Positions 37,925 through 47,776 of a stretch of DNA of 64,000 bases are shown in pieces (positions within the stretch are counted from its first letter, which is position 1; the number at the start of each line of letters is the position of its first letter). The DNA lies in assembly GCF_034424545.1 (NCBI RefSeq), contig NZ_CP139970.1, forward strand, positions 1,922,001-1,986,000, written 5' to 3'. This DNA comes from Trinickia caryophylli (GTDB taxonomy: Bacteria; Pseudomonadota; Gammaproteobacteria; Burkholderiales; Burkholderiaceae). A program made the translations under genes and the position numbers. The notes under the pieces are model-generated. The model was not told the DNA's origin. It did no database searches and was given only the letters and a program-made list of their open reading frames with translations.

Positions 37925-39313
37925 ATGCTGCCACTCGCCCTTGCGACCATCTGGTCTCACCTTTACCTGCTGTGGTATTTCCTCATTCCGCTGGCGATCT
38001 TCGCTTTTTTCCCGATCCGCGCATGGACGTATCTTCGAAGCAACCGGATCGACGTGACCGTCGACGCTTCCGAACCGCGCGTATCGATTCTGTTAATTCA
38101 CGGGACATTCGCGCACGGCGCAAAGTGGACAGGAGCAACGCACCGCTTCACACGAGGCATCCTCGCGACCGTACCGGGTTGTCGGGTTAGCCGCATGCTC
38201 TGGAGCGGCGACAACAGCCACGCACAGCGGCGACGCGCGGCAACTGGCGTTCTCGAGTGGGTTTCATGCGAAGCTGCTGAGCGCATCTACCTAATCGGCC
38301 ACAGCCACGGCGGACTCGTTGCCGCGATGGCAGCAACCCAAGCAAAGGACCCGAGGGTAACGGTCATCACGATGTCGACCCCGTTCCTGAACGTGCGTGA
38401 GCGTTTTCTGGGTCTTCGGTCCGGCATGGCAGCACGCGCCGTTGACGAGCTCCGAGTCTTGTTCGGCTATTTCTGCGTCTTGGCCCTGACCGTCTCTTAC
38501 AGCTTGATCTTGCATGGGTGGTCGTTTCTCTACGCCGTCCTGACCGTTCTGCTTGCCCTCGTAGCCCTCTTCATCGCGTCGCACTTCGGAAGGGGCGTAT
38601 CGACACTACGGCTCCCGATCGCCTTCGCCCGGCGATATGCCGCGCGACTCACGCGGGAATCGACTATTGCGTTGCCGCCAGGTAGGTTGCTCATCTTGCG
38701 CGCTACCGGCGATGAAGCCAGCGGCCTGTTGATTACAGGACAGTTCGCCTCGGGCATGCTCCAGTTGCTTCTACTTGCCATCGGCGCCGCACTGCGCGCA
38801 GTGTCCGGAGATGACGATCCGCACTGGCGGAGCCGCTACCGTCTCTCTATGTGGGTCCTGGCGATACTGATTCTCATTGGTTCGTTCGCACGCATCGCCT
38901 ATCTCCTGCACACGCCGAGCGCCCCCCTCGACAGCCATCGAGGCGAACTAATGGTGCTCAGCCTCCTCTTCGCGCTAATACTGACGCTCGGGGCATTTTC
39001 CACAATGCCTTTTAGCCTCCTTGCCGAGACGGCACTCGTCACAATAGGCAGCGTCGCCTCAATCGTATTCCACATCCCGTTCGGGATCGAGATTGCATTG
39101 GTGTCACCGGTTCTATCCCTGAGCGCGGAGGCCGCGCCGATCGGGAAATGGCCCGTTACTACCGTGGCACCTCATCAATCCCTTCTGGCCCACAGCCACC
39201 TGTACGAGACCGATGAGGTGTTCACCCTGCTTGCACAGGCGGAAGCGACGAACGATGCTGCCCCCGCGAGGCCGCTGGGCGTTTCACCGATCACCAGCGC
39301 CGCAACGACGTAA
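37925..39313 (+). CDS. Membrane-bound alpha/beta hydrolase
   Basis: A 462-residue protein with an N-terminal membrane helix (residues about 8-30) and several further hydrophobic segments in its second half (about 175-215 and 275-400). The hydrolase core has the oxyanion motif LLIHGTFAHG (57-65), the nucleophile elbow GHSHGG with S127, a possible acid in RATGDEASG, and a late histidine in AHSHLYETDEV. It probably cleaves a lipid or ester at the membrane. It lies within the accessory cluster and is followed immediately by a transposase remnant. No specific family is recognised. Confidence 0.7.
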   Translation: MLPLALATIWSHLYLLWYFLIPLAIFAFFPIRAWTYLRSNRIDVTVDASEPRVSILLIHGTFAHGAKWTGATHRFTRGILATVPGCRVSRMLWSGDNSHAQRRRAATGVLEWVSCEAAERIYLIGHSHGGLVAAMAATQAKDPRVTVITMSTPFLNVRERFLGLRSGMAARAVDELRVLFGYFCVLALTVSYSLILHGWSFLYAVLTVLLALVALFIASHFGRGVSTLRLPIAFARRYAARLTRESTIALPPGRLLILRATGDEASGLLITGQFASGMLQLLLLAIGAALRAVSGDDDPHWRSRYRLSMWVLAILILIGSFARIAYLLHTPSAPLDSHRGELMVLSLLFALILTLGAFSTMPFSLLAETALVTIGSVASIVFHIPFGIEIALVSPVLSLSAEAAPIGKWPVTTVAPHQSLLAHSHLYETDEVFTLLAQAEATNDAAPARPLGVSPITSAATT

Positions 39314-39622
39314 GTGCCTCGCGTAGTCCATCACGACTGTGCTGCAGGGCCGGACGGAAAGGCGGCAGGCGTGCCCAGCTCGGCCTGCGTCAACACAGAT
39401 GCGATCTGCTCCTCGGCGAAACTTGGGTCCAAGAACTACCCGAAGGAATTCCGGGCGATGGTCGTAGCGCAGTCGAACGATCCGGCCCGCTCGATCGCGG
39501 ATGTGGCGCAGGAGCACGGTTTGAACGCCAACACGGTCGCGCGCTGGCATCGCGCTCATGAGCGTGCCAAATCGACAACGAATGCTCAGCCTGCCGAGGG
39601 CCGCTACAGAACAGACTCGTAA
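39314..39622 (+). pseudogene. Transposase helix-turn-helix fragment (IS66/IS3 OrfA-like)
   Basis: The second half of this 102-codon frame reads YPKEFRAMVVAQ...IADVAQEHGLNANTVARWHR, the helix-turn-helix of IS66 TnpA and IS3 OrfA proteins. The first 40 residues are not transposase-like, and no OrfB, TnpB/C or inverted repeats are nearby, so it is a remnant or an exapted short protein. It is abutting the end of the hydrolase gene (GTG right after TAA). Confidence 0.6.
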
Positions 39623-39739
39623 GTTCCGCCAATGAATGGAGCTCGCGATCGATCCACGTGGTTGAGCATCGATGGAAAGCTGACCGCCGTCGCCCACCTA
39701 ACCGGCGACGATATGGTCGATGTTATCCCAGGCCGCTCT

Positions 39740-40753
39740 TCAACCGCCGAACACCCAGGTCCACGGATAAAGTGTGCCCCGGCCACGGCGATTGTGGCGT
39801 TTGACGACGAGGGCGGCAGAAAGTCGGTCATCGATACCACGCAGTACCTCACGCTCTCGATCGAGAATGCTTCCGCGCGCCAACGACTCCTGTTCCCAAA
39901 GGAGCGCTTCGCGGCACTCCATGACCGCCGCGCGTTCTACCATGACTTTCGGGTGATTGAACAGCCAGCGCACAAAGGCAAGGCTCACCGGGTGGCGCCA
40001 CCAGAGGTCGCCATACATCTCGACGTAATCAATCGCTATTCCCGGCTCCGCGAGATCGGTGCCGTGCCAGATCACCAGCGGCTGGGGCTGTGGATTGCCT
40101 CCCAGGATTTCCGCGATGTAAGGGTTGGCACAGAAACCGCGGCGCAACGCCGTCGCGGCCGGAATCCATTCGCCCTTGAGGATGTACGTCAGGGCAAGCT
40201 CATAAAAATACGGCGGGTAACCGTCAGCTTCGGCGGCGAAAACTTTCTGTGCCTGCTCACGCTCCCCGGCGCGCAGCGCCTCTGAGCCGAGCAGGTAGCG
40301 CATTCCCTGATTGTCGTTTGGGTTGTACGCCAACATCTTCTCGATGAGCACGACCGTGTCGCGATGCCGGCGCAGCCGCAAGTGCGCCAACACCGCCCCA
40401 TGCAACGCGCGTAGGAACGGGCGGTTTTCCAGATGTCCCCATTCGATGCGCCCGGCAAAACCCTCGGGGATCAGACGATTGGCGACGCTCAGACCAGCCA
40501 GCGCTGCCTCGAGCGCCTTCTTCGGCTTACCTTGCTCGTGCAAAGCAAAAGCGAGATGGGCATGGCCGTCAATGAAATTCGGCTCACGAGCAAGGAGCCG
40601 TTGCAGCGCGGTCACATAGGACTTGTCCGCGAGCTCGCCCAATTGATAAGCGTCCAGCAGTTCGTCGAACTCCTCGACGACAGCGTCGAATCCATCCTCC
40701 GCATGCTCGAACACGCCAGACGCGTCGTCCAACACTTCAAATCGCAGTTCCAT
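39740..40753 (-). CDS. TPR-type hypothetical protein
   Basis: A 337-residue soluble protein. Residues about 45-210 are helical repeats with TPR character (LLAREPNFIDGHAHLAFALHEQGKPKKALEAAL, RDTVVLIEKMLAYNPNDNQGMRYLLGSEALRAGEREQA). The C-terminal third (AIDYVEMYGDLWWRHPVSLAFVRWLFNHP) is not a domain I recognise. Start ATG 40753. It lies between the transposase remnant and tRNA-Ala and is the last gene of the accessory stretch. Confidence 0.7.
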   Translation of the reverse strand: MELRFEVLDDASGVFEHAEDGFDAVVEEFDELLDAYQLGELADKSYVTALQRLLAREPNFIDGHAHLAFALHEQGKPKKALEAALAGLSVANRLIPEGFAGRIEWGHLENRPFLRALHGAVLAHLRLRRHRDTVVLIEKMLAYNPNDNQGMRYLLGSEALRAGEREQAQKVFAAEADGYPPYFYELALTYILKGEWIPAATALRRGFCANPYIAEILGGNPQPQPLVIWHGTDLAEPGIAIDYVEMYGDLWWRHPVSLAFVRWLFNHPKVMVERAAVMECREALLWEQESLARGSILDREREVLRGIDDRLSAALVVKRHNRRGRGTLYPWTWVFGG

Positions 40754-40893
40754 GCAATTTCAGTCGTTGTGCAGCAACGACCGTCCATTGACGTCGATCG
40801 CCAAGTCTTGATCCAATGGCTGAATCCGTTTGGGCTGACGCCCTGTCGCTCGAATCGCGTAGCGCGTCGACTATCCAGCCCCAGAAACGGCAA

Positions 40894-40924
40894 AAGGGTT
40901 ACAGGCAAATCACCTGTAACCCTT
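40894..40924 (-). terminator. Rho-independent terminator after tRNA-Ala
   Basis: Arms AAGGGTTACAGG and CCTGTAACCCTT (12 bp) with a 7-base loop, followed on the minus strand by TTTT. It starts 11 bases past the tRNA 3' end. Confidence 0.85.
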
Positions 40925-40934
40925 CAAAATTCGT

Positions 40935-41010
<76 letters not shown>

Positions 41011-41104
41011 AACGAAGCTGCGATTTTAGCAGGGGTTTTGGAACTGTTGCAAGCGCGCGAGAACGGACCCCACACGCCAACGCCCCGCGACAAAACCCCG
41101 CTAC

Positions 41105-41467
41105 TTACTTCTGCGGCGCCCCTGCGAGCACCCAATCGACGACGCTTTTAACGTCGTTATCGTTCATCCGAGGATGCGCCGGCATGGGAATCACACCCCA
41201 GACCCCAGCCCCCCCCTCCTTGACCTTCTTCACGAGTTTAGCCTCGCCCTGCGGATCGCCTTTATATTTAGCGGCCACCTGGAGAAACGAAGGCCCGACA
41301 AGTTTCCGATCGACGGCATGACACCCTAGGCAGGCGTTATTCCGGGCGATGACAAACCCATCCGGCGTCTCACCCGCCAGCGCCACAGACGAAGCCCCCA
41401 CCGAAACCGCCGTAACGCCGAACCCAACCACAACCGCGCGCACAACCAAAGACAAAACCCCCATCAT
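41105..41467 (-). CDS. Class I cytochrome c (c551/c552 type)
   Basis: A 120-residue periplasmic cytochrome. The signal peptide ends at ALA-GE, followed by the haem motif CLGCH and a downstream IPMPAHPRM segment that supplies the axial methionine. The length and the VVDWVLAGA C-terminal helix fit the c551/c552 family of small electron carriers. The start lies in GTG-ATG-ATG overlapping the stop of the BON lipoprotein gene; the ATG at 41467 is taken here. Likely co-transcribed with that gene. Confidence 0.9.
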   Translation of the reverse strand: MMGVLSLVVRAVVVGFGVTAVSVGASSVALAGETPDGFVIARNNACLGCHAVDRKLVGPSFLQVAAKYKGDPQGEAKLVKKVKEGGAGVWGVIPMPAHPRMNDNDVKSVVDWVLAGAPQK

Positions 41468-42255
41468 CACTTCCCGGTCTTCGGATGAACCTGTGTGGAA
41501 TCGGACACAGGCGCGGGCGCCTGCTGCTGCAGCGGTTGCGCTGTGATCGTCGACGAAGGCACGGCCCCAACCGTCGGCTCCGCCTGAGCCGACTGCGCGG
41601 AACTCGGCGCATTCGCCGCTCCAGCCCCCGAGGCCGCGACCGCCGCAGCCTCTTCCGGCTGCACGTACTGGAACACCTTCACGACCTTCACGACCCCTGG
41701 CACACGGCTGGCCACATCGGCCCCGATATCGCCTTCATCCTTGGTCACGAGCCCCATGAGATAAAGATTCCCGCGCTCGGAAACGACCTTGAAGTCATTG
41801 GCGGAAATCCCTTTCTCGGCCACGAGCCCGCCCTTCACGCGCGCAACGAGATACGAATCGTTGGCCCGCTCCGAAAACGTGCTCTTCGGCCCGATCACCA
41901 ACTCATTGATCACGGCATCGACATTAGGCAAGCCCTTGACGATAGCCTCGGCCCGCTGCCGTGCCGCCTCATCGGGCACCTCGCCGGTCAGCAGCACGCG
42001 CCGATTGAACACGGTCACATCGACATGCGCGCTCTCGGGAAACTCGTTCGCAATCTGCGAATAGCCCTTGACCTGAATCTCGCGATCCTCGGTTTGCGTG
42101 CCAAGCGTGCGCCGGTCGGTCGCCATCAGCGCGCCGCCGCCAGCCGCCCCCGCCGCGAGCAACACACAGCCTTGCAGCGTCACGCCGAGCGACGCCGCCA
42201 ATCCCGCAGCGAGCAGCGCCCGCACAAGCGTCTTCGTGACGCGATTTGCCTTCAT
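41467..42255 (-). CDS. BON-domain outer-membrane lipoprotein (DolP-like)
   Basis: A 262-residue lipoprotein with lipobox VTLQGC (C30) and two BON domains (about residues 60-125: SAHVDVTVFNRRVLLTGEVPDE; and 135-205: VKGGLVAEKGISANDFKVVSERGNLYLMGLV). The last 55 residues are an Ala/Gln/Pro-rich disordered tail. E. coli DolP (YraP) is also encoded next to the SIS isomerase gene diaA and yraN, as here, and supports outer-membrane integrity. ATG 42255 has AGGGAG upstream; a TTG one codon earlier is less likely. Confidence 0.88.
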   Translation of the reverse strand: MKANRVTKTLVRALLAAGLAASLGVTLQGCVLLAAGAAGGGALMATDRRTLGTQTEDREIQVKGYSQIANEFPESAHVDVTVFNRRVLLTGEVPDEAARQRAEAIVKGLPNVDAVINELVIGPKSTFSERANDSYLVARVKGGLVAEKGISANDFKVVSERGNLYLMGLVTKDEGDIGADVASRVPGVVKVVKVFQYVQPEEAAAVAASGAGAANAPSSAQSAQAEPTVGAVPSSTITAQPLQQQAPAPVSDSTQVHPKTGK

Positions 42256-42279
42256 CAACGAACTCCCTTTTGTCGAAGG

Positions 42280-42867
42280 TCAGTCTTCCCCGAGCAGCAT
42301 CGCATCGATGCCATCGCACAGGCAGTGAATAATCAGCAAGTGCATCTCATGGATACGCGCCGTCCGCCCGGACGGCACGCTCAAATGAATGTCGGTTTCG
42401 GCCAGGACCGCGCCCGCCTTGCCCCCGCCATTGCCCGTCAGCGCAATCACGGTGATCTCGCGCTCGTGTGCCTCCGCAATCGCAGCCAGCACGCTGGTCG
42501 AATCGCCCGTGGCCGTCACGACCAAAAGCAGATCGCCCGCATGCCCGTGCGCACGCACCTGCCGCGCGTAAGCATCGTCGAGCCCGCCATCGGCCGCCAT
42601 CGCCATCAATACCGCCGAGTCGGCCGAAAGCGCCATCGCCGGCAACCCCGGCCGCTCGCGCTCGAAACGCGCTGTCAAATACGCGGCAATACGCTGTGCG
42701 TCCACCGAAGACGCACCGTCGCCGCAAGCCAGGATCTTGTTGCCGTTCGCAAGCACGCCGAACATCGTGTCGACGGCCGCCGCAATCGGCATCGACAATC
42801 CGTCGACCGCCTCTAACTGAAGTGCCGCGCTATCGCGGAAATGCTGCTGAATACGTTCGACTGACAT
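42280..42867 (-). CDS. diaA: SIS-domain phosphoheptose isomerase family protein (DiaA/GmhA)
   Basis: A 195-residue SIS-domain protein. The phosphosugar-binding loop reads ACGDGASSVDAQRIAAYL instead of the GmhA consensus CGNGGSAADAQH, and GDSTSVLAAI and the C-terminal HEMHLLIIHCLCDGID block are present. The changes and the location between yraN and a BON lipoprotein fit DiaA (a DnaA-binding replication-initiation factor) better than GmhA (heptose synthesis). It could be either; a true gmhA would be in a lipopolysaccharide locus. Confidence 0.8.
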   Translation of the reverse strand: MSVERIQQHFRDSAALQLEAVDGLSMPIAAAVDTMFGVLANGNKILACGDGASSVDAQRIAAYLTARFERERPGLPAMALSADSAVLMAMAADGGLDDAYARQVRAHGHAGDLLLVVTATGDSTSVLAAIAEAHEREITVIALTGNGGGKAGAVLAETDIHLSVPSGRTARIHEMHLLIIHCLCDGIDAMLLGED

Positions 42868-42979
42868 CGCTTCTCTACTTGTTCGGCCCAGCCCGCACGG
42901 CCGTTGCGTCAGCGCGCAAGTTTACCGCACTCGACGATCATTCAAGCCCATTGCTGATGCATTCCATCGCCCATCCGCC

Positions 42980-43564
42980 TCAATCGTCCGCACGAAATGC
43001 GTCGCGCAGCCATACCGGACTCTTTCCGCCATCGAACACCACCACGTCGAAACGGCATGCGCTCCCCGCTCCACCCCTCGCAACCAAAAACCACTTCGCC
43101 GCATGCACGATGCGCCGCCGCTTCGCCACGCTCACACTCGCGGCCGCACCGCCATATCGCTGATCGGCCCGCGCGCGCACTTCCACGAAAACAAGCGTGC
43201 CTTCCCAGTCTTTCATCACGAGGTCGATCTCGCCGCCCCGGCAGTTCACGTTGCGCGCCACGAGCCGCAAACGCCGCCGCTGCAAATACTCGAGCGCCCG
43301 CGCCTCGAACTCGCTGCCGACTCGCTTCGACCCATCCCGCCGGCAAAAGTTGTCTCGCCCACCGCGGCGCGAGCACGCGATCACCGCGGGCCCCGGAACC
43401 GCAGCCACAGCCACCGCCACAGCCGGCGCCAAACGCGGCACCGCGCACGAACCAGCTGCCACATCCACACCGGCCCGCGGCGCGCTAGCCGCCGCCTCCT
43501 CGCAACCGCCACCACGGTGGCACAATGGCGGCCTCGCCTCGCTTCTCAGCACTTTCCGTTTCAT
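42980..43564 (-). CDS. yraN: YraN / UPF0102 nuclease-like protein
   Basis: The C-terminal 120 residues are the UPF0102 fold: [50 protein letters not shown], with the E-x11-13-D-x10-14-E-V-(R/K)-like core of a PD-(D/E)XK fold. The 75-residue N-terminal Ala/Arg-rich extension has no homology I can see. The ATG at 43564 overlaps the rsmI ATG on the other strand, so an internal start (GTG) may be used. Family function is unproven. Confidence 0.85.
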   Translation of the reverse strand: MKRKVLRSEARPPLCHRGGGCEEAAASAPRAGVDVAAGSCAVPRLAPAVAVAVAAVPGPAVIACSRRGGRDNFCRRDGSKRVGSEFEARALEYLQRRRLRLVARNVNCRGGEIDLVMKDWEGTLVFVEVRARADQRYGGAAASVSVAKRRRIVHAAKWFLVARGGAGSACRFDVVVFDGGKSPVWLRDAFRADD

Positions 43565-44441
43565 GTCCGATCTCCTGGAACTCGCGCAACACCAGCACTA
43601 TCCGGAGGCCACGCTGTACGTGGTCGCCACGCCCATCGGCAATACGGCCGACATCACGTTGCGCGCGCTCCACCTGCTCGGCCTGGCCGACCGCATCGCC
43701 GCCGAAGACACACGCACGACCGGCCAACTGCTCGCCCGCTACGGCATCAGCAAGCCGCTCGTTGCCGTGCACGAGCACAACGAGCGCGCCGGCGCGCAGC
43801 GCATCGTCGAATACCTGCGCGCGGGCGAGCGCGTGGCGTACGTGTCCGACGCCGGCACGCCCGGCATCTCGGACCCCGGCGCCAAGCTCGTCGAAGCCGC
43901 GCGCGAAGCAGGCTTCGGCGTCGTGCCGCTCCCCGGCGCGAGCGCCGCCACCACGGCCCTTTCCGTCGCAGGCGACTGGGCGGCCACCTTCACCTTCCTA
44001 GGCTTTCTGCCGACGAAAGCGAAGCAGCGCGCCGCACAGTTGCAGTCGCTCGCCTCCCACGCGCACGCGACGGTCTTCTACGAGGCTCCGCACCGCATCG
44101 TCGATACGGTGCAAGCGCTCGCCGACGCATTCGGCGGCGGCCGTCGCATCCTGATCGCACGCGAGTTGACGAAACTACATGAGGCGCTGCACCAATGCAC
44201 CCTGGCCGAAGGGCCAACATGGCTGAGCGAAGACGCGAACCGCCAGCGCGGCGAGTTCGTTCTCGTGGTGGAAGGCGCCGCGCAAGGCGAGGCGCAAGCG
44301 GACCCGGCCGCGCACGACGCGCTGCTCGGCTTGCTGCTCGAGGAGATCCCGGTGAGCGGCGCCGCGCGCATCGCGGCCGCGCTGACAGGTGCATCGCGCC
44401 AGACGCTTTACGCCCGCGCGCTCGAACTCAAGAAGGAATAA
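43563..44441 (+). CDS. rsmI: 16S rRNA 2'-O-methyltransferase RsmI
   Basis: A 292-residue SAM-dependent enzyme that methylates C1402 of 16S rRNA. It shows [67 protein letters not shown] and [12 protein letters not shown], all hallmarks of the family. ATG 43563 gives the normal N-terminus (MSDLLELAQ). Its start codon shares the CATG with the divergent yraN start. Confidence 0.95.
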   Translation: MSDLLELAQHQHYPEATLYVVATPIGNTADITLRALHLLGLADRIAAEDTRTTGQLLARYGISKPLVAVHEHNERAGAQRIVEYLRAGERVAYVSDAGTPGISDPGAKLVEAAREAGFGVVPLPGASAATTALSVAGDWAATFTFLGFLPTKAKQRAAQLQSLASHAHATVFYEAPHRIVDTVQALADAFGGGRRILIARELTKLHEALHQCTLAEGPTWLSEDANRQRGEFVLVVEGAAQGEAQADPAAHDALLGLLLEEIPVSGAARIAAALTGASRQTLYARALELKKE

Positions 44442-44590
44442 AACGAAGGAAGGGCGAAAGACGCGAAAGCCGGCGCGCGACGAAGCCCGCCCGGCCATTG
44501 GCTTCGCCACATTTACCGCGCCCTTTTACCCGATACGCCGGCACTGACCGGGTGCCGACAACATCGGCGCCCGCCATCCGATCGCTGGGA

Positions 44591-45181
44591 TTACTGCTGC
44601 TGCGCGTTGGCCGAAGCCACCACTTCCTGGCGTTGCGCCAGGGCTTCTTCCTGCGTGAGGCCTTCGATCTTCACACGCGCGGTGCCCGCGCTCTGAAGTC
44701 CGATCTCACGCGCGGCCGCAAACGAAAGGTCGATCACGCGACCACGCACGTACGGCCCGCGGTCGTTGATCTTGACCACCACCGACTTGTTGTTCGTCGT
44801 GTTCGTCACGCGCACGTAGGCGGCGAGCGGCAGCGTCTTGTGCGCGGCCGTCATCGCGTGCATATCGAAGCGTTCGCCGCTGGCCGTGCGCCGGCCGTTG
44901 AAATGCTTGCCGTACCAGGACGCCCGGCCGGTCTGCTTGAACCCCGAAACGTCGGGAATGTTCTCGTCGATCGGCTTGGCGTCCGCGAACTTCTGCGTTT
45001 GCCCAGCCGCGGGCAGGTTGACCGCGGCTTCGCCGTAACCGAGCGGTGCCCCCGCTCCGGTACGCAACGCGTACGGCGAGCGGGCGGCGTTGGCGCCGTT
45101 CTGCGGAGGTTGAACCGCGCAACCGGTCATCAAAGCGAAGACGGAAACGGTTCCCAAGAGTCGGCGTAATCGACTATTCAT
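44591..45181 (-). CDS. rlpA: Septal ring lytic transglycosylase RlpA
   Basis: A 196-residue lipoprotein with lipobox LMTGC (C21) and an RlpA double-psi beta-barrel (about residues 85-165: GRASWYGKHFNGRRTASGERFDMHAMTAAHKTLPL, VVVKINDRGPYVRGRVIDLSFAAA). It cleaves denuded glycan strands at the septum. No SPOR domain is present, unlike in E. coli. ATG 45181 places the lipobox at the proper position. Confidence 0.93.
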   Translation of the reverse strand: MNSRLRRLLGTVSVFALMTGCAVQPPQNGANAARSPYALRTGAGAPLGYGEAAVNLPAAGQTQKFADAKPIDENIPDVSGFKQTGRASWYGKHFNGRRTASGERFDMHAMTAAHKTLPLAAYVRVTNTTNNKSVVVKINDRGPYVRGRVIDLSFAAAREIGLQSAGTARVKIEGLTQEEALAQRQEVVASANAQQQ

Positions 45182-45841
45182 ATGACGTGCATGCCACAGT
45201 GTCGAGCCGCTCCCGCACCGAAAACGAAGAAGCGCAAGCGGCTCGGGCAAACGAACGCACACGCGGACGCCTCGAAAGGCGGACGGCGAGCTGACGTTCG
45301 GGTGCGGCCACACTCGGCCGCAAGTTGCCCGGTTGGTATTCACGTCTGGCGCAGCTGTCCCCAGCAGCTCGACCAGACCCCACATGCCGCCATCGAACAT
45401 GGCTCCACGTTCAGGCGCGCCCTGGGCGCGAGGAACGGCGGCATAGGCCTACCCTGCGATGCAGCCGATGGCCGCAACAGGCGCGCGGCGCCTGGCTGGG
45501 TAAGACGTGTGCATCGAACGAGTCGATACGGATCAGAGGCCGCCCTACGACGGCTTCTTATGTTGGCGACCGGGCGAAAACGATATCGGTGAGGCCCGGC
45601 CTACAATTGACGGCGCGGCGAATCCGCGCTCAGTGGGACGCATTATAGCAAAAGAACCGGGCAATCCAGCATTGCGGGTACCCGGCGCGATTGATTCTTC
45701 CTATGGTAGCAATAATCCACATTGGTCGACGGCCCTGACCGGCTACCCGAGCCGCGCCGCACCTGACCATTCGGCCGAGAGGCGGCTCGCCCAACCGGCC
45801 GGTACAATGGGCGTTTTCGTCGTGCGCCCCGCGAACCGCCC
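45182..45841. other. Intergenic region upstream of rlpA and the MBL-fold gene
   Basis: A 660-base divergent gap. On the minus strand a TATAAT hexamer (complement of 45642-45647) lies about 460 bases before rlpA and could start a long leader or a small RNA, but no good -35 pairs with it. I checked it for the conserved RNase P RNA core and found none. No protein gene is supported. Confidence 0.4.
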
Positions 45842-46486
45842 ATGAAGGTCTTCGTCATCCCCGTCACCCCGTTTCAGCAGAACTGCTCGCTGCTCGTCTG
45901 CGAGGCCACGCGGCGCGCGGCCGTCGTCGATCCGGGCGGCGACATCGAGCGGATCGAGCAGGCTATCGCGAAGGAGCAGGTCACCCTCGAAAAGGTGTTC
46001 CTCACGCACGGCCACCTTGATCATTGCGGCGCGGCCAAGGCGCTCGCCACGAAATACGGGGTGCCGATCGAGGGCCCGCACGAGGACGAGCGCTTCTGGC
46101 TCGATCAGCTCGCCACGCAAAGCCAGCGCTTCGGCTTTCCGCCCGCGGAGCCGTTCGAGCCCGATCGCTGGCTCGTGGAGGGCGATACGGTCACGTTCGG
46201 CGAGGAAACGCTCGACGTCTATCACTGCCCCGGCCATACGCCGGGCCATGTCGTGTTCGTGAGCGCGCGCCATCGCCTCGCTTTTGTGGGCGATGTGCTG
46301 TTCGCGGGTTCGATCGGCCGCACGGATTTTCCGCGCGGCAATCATGCGGATCTCATCAACGCAATCCGCACGAAGCTCTGGCCGCTTGGCGACGACATCA
46401 CGTTCGTGCCGGGCCATGGGCCCACTTCCACGTTCGGCGAGGAGCGCCGCACGAATCCCTTTGTCGCCGACGGAGTCCGCGCGTGA
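45842..46486 (+). CDS. MBL-fold hydrolase (YcbL / glyoxalase II-like)
   Basis: A 214-residue metallo-beta-lactamase-fold hydrolase. The metal motif is THGHLDHCG (H56, H58, D60, H61), with further ligands in [15 protein letters not shown] and FVPGHGP. This compact form without the C-terminal glyoxalase II domain matches YcbL-type thioesterases/hydrolases. It overlaps the next gene by 4 bases (GTGA), so the two are co-translated. Confidence 0.9.
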   Translation: MKVFVIPVTPFQQNCSLLVCEATRRAAVVDPGGDIERIEQAIAKEQVTLEKVFLTHGHLDHCGAAKALATKYGVPIEGPHEDERFWLDQLATQSQRFGFPPAEPFEPDRWLVEGDTVTFGEETLDVYHCPGHTPGHVVFVSARHRLAFVGDVLFAGSIGRTDFPRGNHADLINAIRTKLWPLGDDITFVPGHGPTSTFGEERRTNPFVADGVRA

Positions 46487-47130
46487 CGCCTGAAATCTAC
46501 GTCAGTACCGATATCGAAGCAGATGGCCCGATCCCGGGGCCGCACTCGATGCTGAGCTTCGCCTCGGCCGCCTACACCGAGGACAAGCAGCTCATCGCCA
46601 CGTTCTCGGCGAACCTCGAAACACTGCCCGGCGCCGAAGCCCATCCAGTTCAGGCCGCCTGGTGGAAAACGCAGCATGAAGCCTGGGCGGCCTGCCGGCG
46701 CGATCTGCGCAAACCCGAGGAAGCCTTGCCGGCCTACGTCGAGTGGGTGGAAGCGTTGCCGGGCAAGCCCGTGTTCGTCGGCATGCCGGCCGGCTTCGAT
46801 TTCACCTTCATGTTCTGGTACATGATGCGCTTTGCTGGCCGCTGCCCCTACTCGTGGTCGGCACTCGACATCAAGACGCTCGCGTTCGCGATGACGGGCC
46901 TGCCCTATCGCAAGTGCATCAAGCCGCGCATGCCGAAGCACTGGTTCGACGATCATCCGCACACGCACGTGGCACTCGACGATGCCATCGAACAAGGCGC
47001 CCTCTTCTGCAATATGCTCGTCGATCTGCGCGCGTGGCAAAAAGCGTCCTCGCTGATGACCAACGGCAAGCCGGCCGACGGAGAAGCGAGCGAGATAGGA
47101 CGAAACGACGCCGAGAGTCCGCCAAATTAG
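46483..47130 (+). CDS. DnaQ-like 3'-5' exonuclease
   Basis: A 215-residue protein starting with GTG. It has the Exo I motif STDIEADG, an Exo II region with [12 protein letters not shown], and an Exo III-like [11 protein letters not shown] with H and D spaced as in RNase T/DnaQ enzymes. No polymerase-binding extension is present. Translationally coupled to the MBL-fold gene. Substrate unknown. Confidence 0.8.
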   Translation: MTPEIYVSTDIEADGPIPGPHSMLSFASAAYTEDKQLIATFSANLETLPGAEAHPVQAAWWKTQHEAWAACRRDLRKPEEALPAYVEWVEALPGKPVFVGMPAGFDFTFMFWYMMRFAGRCPYSWSALDIKTLAFAMTGLPYRKCIKPRMPKHWFDDHPHTHVALDDAIEQGALFCNMLVDLRAWQKASSLMTNGKPADGEASEIGRNDAESPPN

Positions 47131-47220
47131 GCGATATCCCTCGATTTACGGTCATTCGATTGCCTTTTGTTTCCCCCGCCACTACTATTCGGCAATATTG
47201 CGGCCGAAACGGAGGCGCGG

Positions 47221-47679
47221 ATGACTCTCGACACGTTCTCTCAAAAGATCCTGCGCCTGCTGCAGCTCGATGCGCGCCGCTCGGTGCAGGAAATCTCCGA
47301 CCAGGTCGGCCTCTCGAGCACGCCCTGCTGGCGCCGCATCAAGGACATGGAGCAGTCGGGCGTCATTCAGCGCTACACGGCGTTGCTCGATCGCGAGAAG
47401 CTGGGCCTGCACGTTTGCGCGCTCGCGCACATCCACCTCACTCGCCACACGGAAGGCGGCGTGGAGCAGTTCGAGCGCGAAATCGCCACCTGCCCCGAGG
47501 TTACCGAGTGCTATAGCACCACGGGCGAGGCGGACTACATCCTCAAGATCGTGGCGCCCGATATCAAGGCCTACGACTCGTTCCTGCACGAGCGCATCTT
47601 CAAGATACCGGCTGTCGCCCAGGTCCGCACGAGCGTCGTGCTGCGCGAAATCAAATTCGATACCCAGTTGCCGCTCTGA
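47221..47679 (+). CDS. Lrp/AsnC-family transcriptional regulator
   Basis: A 152-residue regulator with an N-terminal helix-turn-helix (ILRLLQLDARRSVQEISDQVGLSSTPCWRRIKDME) and a C-terminal RAM effector domain (VTECYSTTGEADYILKIVAPDIKAYDSFL). Ends in FDTQLPL, common in the family. It is transcribed away from the MBL/exonuclease pair with a short gap and is followed by the converging cation-efflux gene. Confidence 0.92.
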   Translation: MTLDTFSQKILRLLQLDARRSVQEISDQVGLSSTPCWRRIKDMEQSGVIQRYTALLDREKLGLHVCALAHIHLTRHTEGGVEQFEREIATCPEVTECYSTTGEADYILKIVAPDIKAYDSFLHERIFKIPAVAQVRTSVVLREIKFDTQLPL

Positions 47680-47776
47680 CACTTCCGTGCGCCGCCGCGA
47701 GGCGGCACGGCTGCGGCACCCGCGCTGGCATAAGCGAACGATTTCACTCGGCCCCGGCGCGCAACCTCTATGCCCT

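Noticed and set aside
39314..39622. Complete insertion sequence
   Set aside because: Only a helix-turn-helix fragment is present; no second transposase frame, terminal inverted repeats or target duplication were seen.
45182..45841. RNase P RNA gene near rsmI
   Set aside because: In some relatives rnpB is close to rsmI, so I looked for its conserved core (GAGGAAAGTCCGGGC-like) in both gaps beside rlpA; it is absent.
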